From: Bacillota bacterium
Lineage (GTDB): Bacteria > Bacillota > Clostridia > Acetivibrionales > DSM-1351
NCBI GenBank assembly: GCA_023412635.1
Contig: JAEYNI010000266.1
Coordinates: forward strand, 1 to 11,627
DNA: 11,627 nucleotides
Direction: 5' to 3'
How positions within the stretch are numbered: position 1 is the first letter of the stretch; each line of letters begins with the position of its first letter. Below the pieces are notes generated by a model that searched no databases, was not told the origin of the DNA, and was given only the letters and a program-made list of their open reading frames with translations. Below are positions 1 through 5,941 of the stretch, piece by piece. A program made the translations under genes and the position numbers.

Positions 1-610
1 TCAAGCCCGATATTGCCGACTCTAACATATCTTCCTTCAGAAGCTCCTGTAAATCCTGATCTGAGATTTCGGTTTCTTCTCCAAAGGAAAAGATTAAACT
101 GAATAGCAGCTTGGACTTTTCCCAAAAGCCTAGTGTACGCCATATCCGAAGAAAGGTAATCTGAATACTTCTATCAGCAAGTACCAGCTTTGCATTGACG
201 GTCTTTGCCGAATTTATTGCCTCGGTCATTTCAACGCCCACATTGGTATCAAGCTTTTTAGCAATTTTTTTCTGATAGGCGCTGAGAATTAGATTTGCTA
301 TCAGAAAACCAACTTTTTTCTCTTTTACAACCTTAACAATATCGGTATTTTCCCAGTTTTTAGGGTTCTGCATGCTCTCATACCGCTGTTCATCAAGCTC
401 CACACAGACACTGTCGGGGTTTTCTTCATATATCACCTGTTTGACCAGCTCTGCGCTCTCCTTTGAGACATGGGCAGTTCCTACAAGAATCAACTCTTTA
501 TCTTCGTAGATTATTTTCGTCACATTGTCTCTATTCACATTATCATCTGTATTCATAATGTTATCTGTATTCACATTGTTATCTGTATTCACATTGTTAT
601 CTGTATTCAT
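1..610 (-). CDS. TraB/PrgY-family membrane protein, N-terminal 203 residues (3' end beyond window)
   Basis: The frame opens at ATG 610 and runs off the left edge, giving 203 codons. A GGAG at 616-619 five bases before the ATG fixes the start. The core begins near residue 31 and carries the TraB-family landmarks: GTAHVSKES (residues 44-52), SVCVELDEQRY (67-77), VGVEMTEAI (124-132) and LADRSIQITF-RIW (144-157). Known members are about 390 residues with membrane helices in the C-terminal half, which would lie outside this window. Enterococcal PrgY/TraB dampens the cell's own peptide sex pheromone, and the conserved GxxH motif has prompted a protease-like proposal. The role in clostridia is unknown. 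Residues 1-30 are an Asn/Asp-rich leader made of a six-residue repeat (separate entry) that is not part of the usual family core. A decayed reading frame ends 29 bases upstream on the same strand, and the likely promoter is at 1051-1079. The family call is firm; the function is not. Confidence 0.85.
   Translation of the reverse strand, partial: MNTDNNVNTDNNVNTDNIMNTDDNVNRDNVTKIIYEDKELILVGTAHVSKESAELVKQVIYEENPDSVCVELDEQRYESMQNPKNWENTDIVKVVKEKKVGFLIANLILSAYQKKIAKKLDTNVGVEMTEAINSAKTVNAKLVLADRSIQITFLRIWRTLGFWEKSKLLFSLIFSFGEETEISDQDLQELLKEDMLESAISGL
533..610 (-). repeat. 18-bp in-frame tandem repeat encoding NTDNNV units
   Basis: On the plus strand the unit ATTCACATTGTTATCTGT occurs four times in a row (533-550, 551-568, 569-586, 587-604), followed by a partial fifth (605-610). 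The two copies at 569-604 are identical and the outer two diverge by a few bases. The period is a multiple of three, so copy-number change would add or remove six residues (NTDNNV, NTDNNV, NTDNIM, NTDDNV, then a degenerate NRDNV) without breaking the TraB-family frame. Confidence 0.9.
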
Positions 611-639
611 ATTATCTCCATTTCCACTTTGACATATAT

Positions 640-1020
640 TTATTCATTTGTATATTTTGTATCACTTTTTTCTTCCAGAACCTGAAACAGCATACTCATG
701 GTAAAATCTATAAATTGCTCCCTATTCAGCGAAAATAATTAATAAAACCATGACCCTACAATGTAAGCATTGAAAAAACCGTTCAGTAAAATTATCGTTG
801 AAAAAGCCTATTTCAGCTGCATATACGTCACCGAGCATACTTTTACAGGCTTTAGCTGTTTTTAATAAGCTTATAAATTCCCTATCTAAGGTGCCAATAC
901 AGTTTGTGTACTTTTAATAAACGGAAGGTCTTTAGGCTTTTTTCTAGTGTTGGTAGACTCTATCTGTGCCATCAGGTTGAAAAGACTGCCGGATTTATTT
1001 AAATAATTATGCATAACACC
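640..1020 (-). pseudogene. Decayed reading frame of unrecognised, possibly TetR-like, protein
   Basis: Three overlapping open stretches read as one protein if two indels and one stop are repaired. The first (1020-886, 'SLFNLMAQIE' to 'KSTQTVLAP') ends at TAG 886-888. A second frame (913-722, 'LDREFISLLKTAKACK', 'GFFNDNFTER') carries on. At the six-A run 773-778 the sense returns to the first frame ('FFNAYIVGSWFY'). There TAA 739-741 interrupts it, and it then continues 'LFSLNREQFIDFTMSML' to a TAA at 640-642. If the run at 773-778 had five bases, the second and third stretches would join smoothly. No ribosome site or convincing start is visible, so the 5' end may be deleted. The helical, aromatic-rich C-terminal part resembles ligand domains of TetR-type regulators, but I cannot name the family. 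Same strand as the TraB gene, ending 29 bases before it. It could be a sequencing error at the homopolymer, but the stop and second shift argue for real decay. Confidence 0.5.
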
Positions 1021-1050
1021 AATAAACTATAGGTATACAAGTATAACCAC

Positions 1051-1079
1051 AGTATACATATATGGTCATTCTTAGTCAA
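1051..1079 (-). promoter_or_regulatory. Sigma-A promoter reading towards the decayed frame and the TraB gene
   Basis: On the minus strand TTGACT (1074-1079) and TATACT (1051-1056) are separated by exactly 17 bases, and transcription would start near 1044. The -10 region lies in a cluster of GTATAC-type sequences (1033-1056), including GTATA (1041-1045) and TATAC (1053-1057) in inverted orientation seven bases apart, which could be an operator. No other minus-strand promoter this good is seen before the TraB start at 610. Confidence 0.55.
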
Positions 1080-1140
1080 GGACTTGTTTGTTAATATATG
1101 GAATGCAAGAACAGTTTACATAACAATTTGCAGGTAAGTA

Positions 1141-1182
1141 AAAAAACACTAAATTATCTTGATAAAAACAATTTAGTGTTTT
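1141..1182 (-). terminator. AT-rich hairpin terminator downstream of merR
   Basis: A perfect 13-bp stem (1143-1155 with 1170-1182, loop 1156-1169) sits 76 bases past the MerR stop codon. On the minus strand it ends in a run of Ts (complement of 1141-1146), as expected of an intrinsic terminator for the exporter-merR transcript. The stem has only three G/C pairs, so it may be inefficient. Confidence 0.5.
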
Positions 1183-1211
1183 ACTCATTTAGTGCATTTC
1201 CTAATTTAGTG
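1171..1211. repeat. Three direct copies of ATTTAGTG plus one inverted copy
   Basis: ATTTAGTG occurs at 1171-1178, 1187-1194 and 1204-1211, at 16- and 17-base steps, and its complement CACTAAAT at 1147-1154 forms part of the terminator stem. The region between the MerR stop and the promoter at 1079 otherwise holds no gene that I can see. Confidence 0.6.
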
Positions 1212-1258
1212 TGTTTACTAATATAGTTCATATGATATAAAATATATACCTAATAATG

Positions 1259-1810
1259 TCACTGATCTATTTTATGCTTATCTGAGGAATTATGGAAATA
1301 CTCACTCATTTTTTCTGCTTCATCCTCAGGAATACCCAAAGCGAGTAACAAATTCCTATGCTGTTCAGGTGAGTTATGTTCAAAATCAACATGCCACTTT
1401 ATTGCTTGTTCTTCAGTCATACCAACGGATTTCAAAACTTCCTGCCAAGCTTGTTGATCAATATTTACAAAAGTCCTGCATAGATTTACGTTACGCAAAA
1501 TGTTGACAATCATATCTTGCTTTGCTTTAATCAAACTTAATTCTTTATTCAAGTCATCCAAGCGCCGCATGAGAATAGACACAAAACTATTATCTGAGGC
1601 AGAAATAAGCTTGTCAATCTCGTTCAGTGGTACTCCCACATCCTTATATAGTACTATTTGTTTTAATTTTTCAATATCTGAATCGCTATAAATCCTATAT
1701 TTTGCAGGACTTCTTTCAGATGGGGTTAATAGCCCAATGGAATCATAGTACAAAAGGGTTGTTCTTGATAAATTAAACATTTTAGCGACTTTGCCAATAG
1801 AATACTCCAT
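1259..1810 (-). CDS. MerR-family transcriptional regulator
   Basis: This is a 183-residue DNA-binding regulator. The N-terminal MerR winged helix-turn-helix is clear: YSIGKVAKMFNLSRTTLLYY (residues 3-22), then GLL (26-28), the KYRIYSDSDI wing (37-46) and the second helical pair to about residue 70. A dimerisation coiled coil follows (about 76-108). The C-terminal 65 residues (WHVDFEHNSPEQH, LLLALGIPEDEAEKM) form a short histidine- and acid-rich effector part; I do not know its ligand. It lacks the paired C-terminal cysteines of classical metal sensors such as MerR or CueR, having one Cys (111). ATG 1810 is preferred because a run of seven Gs (1814-1820) just upstream can serve as ribosome site and MEYSIGK fits the family; ATG 1822 is the alternative, adding four residues. 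It lies downstream of and in the same direction as the DHA3 exporter, and probably activates the promoter at 3144-3174, hence its own operon. Confidence 0.88.
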   Translation of the reverse strand: MEYSIGKVAKMFNLSRTTLLYYDSIGLLTPSERSPAKYRIYSDSDIEKLKQIVLYKDVGVPLNEIDKLISASDNSFVSILMRRLDDLNKELSLIKAKQDMIVNILRNVNLCRTFVNIDQQAWQEVLKSVGMTEEQAIKWHVDFEHNSPEQHRNLLLALGIPEDEAEKMSEYFHNSSDKHKIDQ

Positions 1811-1872
1811 ATACCCCCCCATTAATACGCTTTAATACTAATATAACTAAAGAACTGGCATGGGTCAAACAA

Positions 1873-3108
1873 TTATATAATCAATTGTTTTATTTCCTTT
1901 TTGTTATTTCCCTTACTATATAAAATATATAAAAACGTAACTAAAGGAAAGATTGTAATTCCAATAGCTGTTGTAAGGTAAGCAAACCTTATATAATCAA
2001 GCATAAACGCAACTACGGCAACTGCCAGTGGCATAGAACAATTCCCAAGAGAATTTACAATCGACCAAACTCTTCCTGACATGCTTTCTTCAATATTTTT
2101 TTGCAGAATAACCTGAAAGCATGTTGCAGCAAACATAATGACGGAACTATAAAGTAAAAATACAAACAAGTACGGTACAACACTCATAACTTTAACGGTA
2201 AACAATACACCAAGCAGGATATATATTCCCCCTATGATATACAGACTGGTGAATAAAACCTTTTCCTCCCTATTATTAATATTAACTATATTTAGCAGTA
2301 TGGATGCTACTAATGTACCGACTCCAAAAAATGTTTGAATATATCCCATGTTCTGTACACCATTTCCCCGGAGCTTTATTGATAAAGCTGGTATAATTAC
2401 ATCAATGGCCCCAACAAAGAAATGCCCCACAGCCACTACTATCACTATTGCCAATAGGGACTTTTTGTTGAAGATATATTTATATCCGTCAGAAAAATTA
2501 TTTTCAGTTTTATTTTCTTTTTTAGATACATTGGGGATATTAATTTTTGTTGTAAAAATAGTTGCAAGAAAAAATGAGATTGTATTGAATATAAAAATAA
2601 AATTATATCCTATGTTTGCAACGACAACACCCGCAAGTAATGGGCCTATAATTGTTACCGAAGACGTAATAAGCTGCATTCTGGCATTAGCCTTTGCCAA
2701 ACGATCCTTTTCAACAATCTGAGGAAGCACTGAAAAAACTGTCGGACTGAAAAAGGCTGAACATACCGAGAGGATTATTTGTGAAAAGATAATGATTGGT
2801 AATGTAAGTGCATTAATAGAGAATAATAATGTAACAGCTGCAATTACCAACCCTCTTATTATGTCAGTAATGATTAATATAGCTTTCCTGCTATATCTGT
2901 CAATGAATCCACCCAATAAGAAACCAGTTATGATTGAAGACAGCATCGGAAATAGAATTACCATGCCCATAGCCGTGGTAGACTTCGTTGTGTTTAATAC
3001 TAAATATGCAAGTGCAAAGGAATAAAACTTATCTCCCAATTGTGAAATTGTTTGTCCAAACAATAAATAGAAAAAATTAAAATTAACCTTATCAGTTAGC
3101 AATTTCAT
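1873..3108 (-). CDS. Major facilitator exporter, DHA3 (MefA-like) type, 12 TM
   Basis: This is a 411-residue proton-driven efflux permease of the cytoplasmic membrane. The first helix contains FFYLLFGQTISQLGDKFYSF (residues 12-31). The MFS motif A appears as GGFIDRYSRK (66-75) between TM2 and TM3, followed by TDIIRG. A charged central cytoplasmic loop with KKENKTENN divides the two six-helix halves. Length and the QLGDKFYSFAL start match the DHA3 group, which includes macrolide exporters such as MefA; the substrate cannot be read from sequence. The open frame extends to TTG 3117, but the ribosome site AAAAGGA (3118-3124) abuts that TTG and stands nine bases before ATG 3108, so 3108 is taken as the start. 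The gene comes first in a two-gene operon with merR 62 bases downstream, under a MerR-type promoter. This suggests a drug or toxic-metabolite response cassette (inference). Confidence 0.9.
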   Translation of the reverse strand: MKLLTDKVNFNFFYLLFGQTISQLGDKFYSFALAYLVLNTTKSTTAMGMVILFPMLSSIITGFLLGGFIDRYSRKAILIITDIIRGLVIAAVTLLFSINALTLPIIIFSQIILSVCSAFFSPTVFSVLPQIVEKDRLAKANARMQLITSSVTIIGPLLAGVVVANIGYNFIFIFNTISFFLATIFTTKINIPNVSKKENKTENNFSDGYKYIFNKKSLLAIVIVVAVGHFFVGAIDVIIPALSIKLRGNGVQNMGYIQTFFGVGTLVASILLNIVNINNREEKVLFTSLYIIGGIYILLGVLFTVKVMSVVPYLFVFLLYSSVIMFAATCFQVILQKNIEESMSGRVWSIVNSLGNCSMPLAVAVVAFMLDYIRFAYLTTAIGITIFPLVTFLYILYSKGNNKKEIKQLII

Positions 3109-3143
3109 ATTTCTCAATCCTTTTATGTTATTAATATATCTAA

Positions 3144-3174
3144 AGCATAAACTATAAAGCTATAGACAGGTCAA
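3144..3174 (-). promoter_or_regulatory. MerR-type promoter with 19-bp spacer and central dyad
   Basis: On the minus strand the -35 TTGACC (3169-3174) and -10 TATGCT (3144-3149) are separated by 19 bases. The spacer contains the perfect inverted repeat CTATA-gctt-TATAG (3152-3165), centred within half a base of the spacer midpoint. An overlong 19-20-base spacer with a centred dyad is the established signature of promoters that MerR-family activators untwist. Transcription would start near 3137, about 30 bases before the exporter ATG. Confidence 0.8.
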
Positions 3175-3184
3175 CAATAAAATA

Positions 3185-3203
3185 GTATAGAATTGTATAG
3201 AAT
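3185..3203 (-). repeat. Direct repeat GTATAGAAT with 10-base period upstream of the MerR-type promoter
   Basis: GTATAGAAT occurs at 3185-3193 and 3195-3203, one helical turn apart, with the nearer copy ending ten bases upstream of the -35 box. It may be an AT-rich upstream element or a second protein site; nothing in the sequence decides this. Confidence 0.4.
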
Positions 3204-3251
3204 GTCTTTCGCAAATTTTTTGCTTATACAAATATCCCAGTAAGTATCCCT

Positions 3252-3290
3252 AAAAAAAGTGGCCAGTACCTTTTCGGTTCTGACCACTTT
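3252..3290 (-). terminator. Intrinsic terminator of the yitJ-acyl-CoA ligase-phosphatase operon
   Basis: A 15-position stem with two mismatches (3256-3270 against 3276-3290, loop 3271-3275) is followed on the minus strand by seven Ts (complement of 3252-3258). It lies 66 bases past the phosphatase stop codon and just upstream of the next operon's promoter, insulating the two. Confidence 0.85.
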
Positions 3291-3356
3291 CAATACATAT
3301 TCACTATTCAGTTTAATCCTTTTTTGTGTGTTCAGTACAATGGTGTCAACTTCCTA

Positions 3357-4145
3357 CTAATTATTTATAGTCTCAAATAGCTCCTTGTGTATGTGTCCAT
3401 TCGTCGCTATAGCCGAATCCTTATGTAAATAGCTGAGCTTTCCACCTTTCCAGTCTGTAATAAAGCCCCCGGCCTCTTCAAGAATTACTGATGCCGCTGC
3501 ATAATCCCATGGCTGTAGCTCCAATTCATAAAAGCCGTCCATACGTCCTGCCGCAACATTACAGATATCCAGCGCAGCACATCCTGACCGTCTTACATCT
3601 CTGCACAGCATGAATACATTTTTTGTTACTCTGAAGGTCTCGTCGGCCTTATCCTTATCATATGGTGAGGTTCCAAAGGTAATAAGGCTTTCTCCCAGGG
3701 TGTCATTTGATGTAACACTTATAGGGTTCCCATTGACAAAGGCTCCCTTTCCCTTCTGGGCTGTAAATAATTCCTTCAGGTAAGGATTATAGACAATCCC
3801 GGCATAGGGCTTCCCGTCAACGGCAAGTCCCAGTGCAATACATGAATATTTATACCCATACATAAGATTTGTAGTCCCGTCTACAGGATCTAAAATCCAG
3901 GTGTACTTACCAAGTGAAAAATCATTGTCCTTTGTTTCTTCGGCAATTATGTTGCTTTCAGGAAGTATTTCCTTTAACCCTGTAATAATAATTTCCTGTA
4001 CCTTCAGGTCAATCTCGGTAACAAAATTAGCGTCTCCTCTTTTTGTCATAACCTTTTTGTCCTCCATATCGGACAAAAGAAGTACACTTACTTCCCTGAC
4101 AAGGTTAACGGCTTTGTTAATTGCTGCGTCTAATAGATAAGTCAT
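3357..4145 (-). CDS. Inositol-monophosphatase-family (SuhB-like) phosphatase
   Basis: This is a 262-residue Mg-dependent, typically lithium-sensitive phosphomonoesterase of the cytoplasm. All family motifs are present: the metal-binding IAEET (residues 67-71), WILDPVDGTTN (83-93, ligands Asp86 and Asp89) and the C-terminal QPWDYAAASVILEEAGG (211-227, Asp214). Length is typical. Family members hydrolyse inositol-1-phosphate, fructose-1,6-bisphosphate, histidinol phosphate or PAP; the sequence does not single out one substrate, and the name SuhB would be by similarity only. ATG 4145 directly abuts the stop codon of the acyl-CoA ligase (TAA then ATG, no gap), so translation is probably coupled; the AGGAG further upstream is 12 bases away, rather far. 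It is last in the operon, followed by the terminator at 3252-3290. Confidence 0.93.
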   Translation of the reverse strand: MTYLLDAAINKAVNLVREVSVLLLSDMEDKKVMTKRGDANFVTEIDLKVQEIIITGLKEILPESNIIAEETKDNDFSLGKYTWILDPVDGTTNLMYGYKYSCIALGLAVDGKPYAGIVYNPYLKELFTAQKGKGAFVNGNPISVTSNDTLGESLITFGTSPYDKDKADETFRVTKNVFMLCRDVRRSGCAALDICNVAAGRMDGFYELELQPWDYAAASVILEEAGGFITDWKGGKLSYLHKDSAIATNGHIHKELFETINN

Positions 4146-5858
4146 TTATTTTTTTAGCTCCTGATACCTTTTAATCTTTTTAGTAGTTGTTTTTTCAAAC
4201 TCGTTATCCCGTAGCGTAAATTCCTTTACATATTTATAAGTAACCAATTCCTTGTTAACTCTCTTAACTTCAGAACTGATTAATGAATTTACATCCATTT
4301 GTTCAATAATACCGTTTTTAATATCTTCGTCAATTTTCTCTCTGTCGGGAACAATCTGGGCACATACTACTACATCATCCTTCCCGTCTGTTCCGTATAC
4401 CAGAGATTCTTTAATATATTCACTCCTGTTGAGTAAAGTTTCAATTTCTTCAGGATAAACATTCTTACCATTCTTGGTGACAATAACATTTTTTAACCTG
4501 CCGGTAATGTGGACAAAACCGTCGTTGTCCATATAGGCCATGTCACCGGTATAAAACCAGCCATCTCTTATGGCCGCCTCGGTGGCTTCCCTGTTTTCAT
4601 AATAACCGGCCATAACGCTGGGGCCCTTTACCTTGATTTCTCCTATACCTTCGTTGTTGGGATTGTCAATCACAACTTGAAGACCGGGTAACGGAAGACC
4701 GGCCGCATCATCCTTGAACCAGCAATTCCTGTTAAGAGCTACAATAGGAGCACATTCAGTAAGACCGTACCCCTGTACAAGTTTTATTCCTATTTCACGG
4801 AAGCCTTTGGCTACCTGCGGATCAATGGCAGCAGCTCCGCTGATAAACAGTCTCAAATGTCCGCCAAGGGCGTCATGGATTTCAGCAAACAATTTTCTGC
4901 GTATATCCATCCCGAAAACTCCTGCGATTTTGCTTAATCTGATTCCCAGCTTAAGTTTCTTTGGACCTCCAGGCTTTTTTGCCACCTGATTCATGAGCTG
5001 CTTATAAATAGATTCAAATACCAGAGGAACCCCGTTCATTACTGTACAACCCGATTCTCTCAAGTTTTTAACTATATGGCGCAGACCTTCGCAAAATGCT
5101 ACCGTGCATCCCCTGTACATCTGGCATAGAAAACCACAGGTACATTCATAGGTATGGTGCATTGGTAAAACAGATAAAAACACATCTTTCTCATCTATAT
5201 ATAACATGGAGCACATAGCCATAAGATTTTCTGCAATATTTCTGTGAGAAAGCATAACCGCCTTGGATTTATCGGTAGTACCCGAAGTAAACAACAGGAT
5301 ATCCATAGCTTCATTATCTATTACCGCATCGAGATATTCCCTGTTGCCTTCAGCCACAAGTTCCTTTCCCTTATTCATCAACTTACTATATGAAAGCTGA
5401 TCACCGGAATCTTCCTCTAAATCCATATTAATGAAATACTTGCAACAGGTTATATTTTTTAGAATGTTCTCTATGTTCTTGGAAACTGCTCCTGAAAAAA
5501 TTATTGCGTCTGCACTGCTTCGCTGTAAACAGTTTTCAATTTCATTCTGCGGGAGTTCCTTATCCAGAGGAACTATGACACCCGTTCCATTGCAGACAGC
5601 AAGGTAGGAGGTCGCCCACTCATACCTGTTCTCACCGATCAGAGCAATTTTTTTACCTTTCAGGTTAAGACTCAATAAAGCTGTCCCTAGAGCATCAATA
5701 TCTTCTTTAAACTTTTTATAGGACACCTGAACATAATCGCCGCCGGTTTTAGGCTTAACTAGAAAAGCAGCTTTGTCTGCATATATCCTGGCACTTTGTT
5801 CAATCATATCCTTAAGATTGGAAATCTTCCTTACTTCATATAACGGTTTGTTTTTCAT
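4146..5858 (-). CDS. AMP-forming long-chain acyl-CoA synthetase (AMP-binding protein)
   Basis: This is a 570-residue ANL-superfamily ligase that activates a carboxylic acid, probably a medium- or long-chain fatty acid, to acyl-AMP and then acyl-CoA. Visible core motifs are the P-loop LLFTSGTTDKSKAV (188-201), YGLTECAP (364-371), WFYTGD (434-439), ITGRLKNVIVTKNGKNVYPEE (in part 451-471) and the C-terminal KTTTKKIKRY (556-565), which holds the catalytic lysine (Lys560 or 561). It has the long-chain ligase layout with no carrier domain, so it is not a peptide-synthetase fragment. Acyl-ACP synthetase activity cannot be excluded. The open frame extends to 5894, but GGAGGG at 5867-5872 stands eight bases before ATG 5858, which decides the start. 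The gene lies 83 bases downstream of yitJ and abuts the phosphatase gene. A weak internal promoter may precede it (5907-5915). Confidence 0.92.
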   Translation of the reverse strand: MKNKPLYEVRKISNLKDMIEQSARIYADKAAFLVKPKTGGDYVQVSYKKFKEDIDALGTALLSLNLKGKKIALIGENRYEWATSYLAVCNGTGVIVPLDKELPQNEIENCLQRSSADAIIFSGAVSKNIENILKNITCCKYFINMDLEEDSGDQLSYSKLMNKGKELVAEGNREYLDAVIDNEAMDILLFTSGTTDKSKAVMLSHRNIAENLMAMCSMLYIDEKDVFLSVLPMHHTYECTCGFLCQMYRGCTVAFCEGLRHIVKNLRESGCTVMNGVPLVFESIYKQLMNQVAKKPGGPKKLKLGIRLSKIAGVFGMDIRRKLFAEIHDALGGHLRLFISGAAAIDPQVAKGFREIGIKLVQGYGLTECAPIVALNRNCWFKDDAAGLPLPGLQVVIDNPNNEGIGEIKVKGPSVMAGYYENREATEAAIRDGWFYTGDMAYMDNDGFVHITGRLKNVIVTKNGKNVYPEEIETLLNRSEYIKESLVYGTDGKDDVVVCAQIVPDREKIDEDIKNGIIEQMDVNSLISSEVKRVNKELVTYKYVKEFTLRDNEFEKTTTKKIKRYQELKK

Positions 5859-5866
5859 GGGTGGTA

Positions 5867-5872
5867 CCCTCC
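5867..5872 (-). promoter_or_regulatory. Ribosome binding site deciding the acyl-CoA ligase start
   Basis: GGAGGG on the minus strand, eight bases before ATG 5858. The longer open frame from 5894 would place this site inside the coding region and has no comparable site of its own. Confidence 0.8.
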
Positions 5873-5906
5873 GATAAGAATAGATCCTTAACAATTTTTC
5901 GTAAAC

Positions 5907-5915
5907 ATTGTATCA
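5907..5915 (-). promoter_or_regulatory. Possible extended -10 promoter inside the operon
   Basis: TGATACAAT on the minus strand has the TGn extension directly before a five-of-six -10 box, with no clear -35. It lies in the gap between yitJ and the ligase gene, and could give the ligase and phosphatase expression independent of yitJ. No terminator is seen after yitJ. Confidence 0.3.
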
Positions 5916-5941
5916 CATTAAGCCCTAACTTAACAGTAAAA

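Noticed and set aside
533..610. Tandem repeat as a possible CRISPR array
   Set aside because: The units are contiguous with no spacers, and the 18-base period is in frame with a coding region.
629..656. Promoter-like TTGACA - 16 bases - TATATT on the plus strand
   Set aside because: No plus-strand gene follows for 7 kb; it reads into the antisense of a decayed frame and is probably chance in AT-rich DNA.
470..685. Plus-strand open frame of 71 codons with repeated IHIVIC-type residues
   Set aside because: It is the antisense reading of the 18-base repeat in the TraB-family gene and has no ribosome site.
2348..2722. Plus-strand open frame of 124 codons
   Set aside because: It lies entirely antisense to the DHA3 exporter, whose membrane-protein codon pattern produces long antisense frames; no ribosome site or family resemblance.
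3200..3240. Short GCAAA/TTTGC hairpin near 3210-3223
   Set aside because: Only four to five base pairs in an AT-rich stretch; the real terminator is the long stem at 3256-3290.
4708..4990. Plus-strand open frame of about 90 codons within the acyl-CoA ligase
   Set aside because: Antisense to conserved ligase motifs including YGLTE, without initiation signals.
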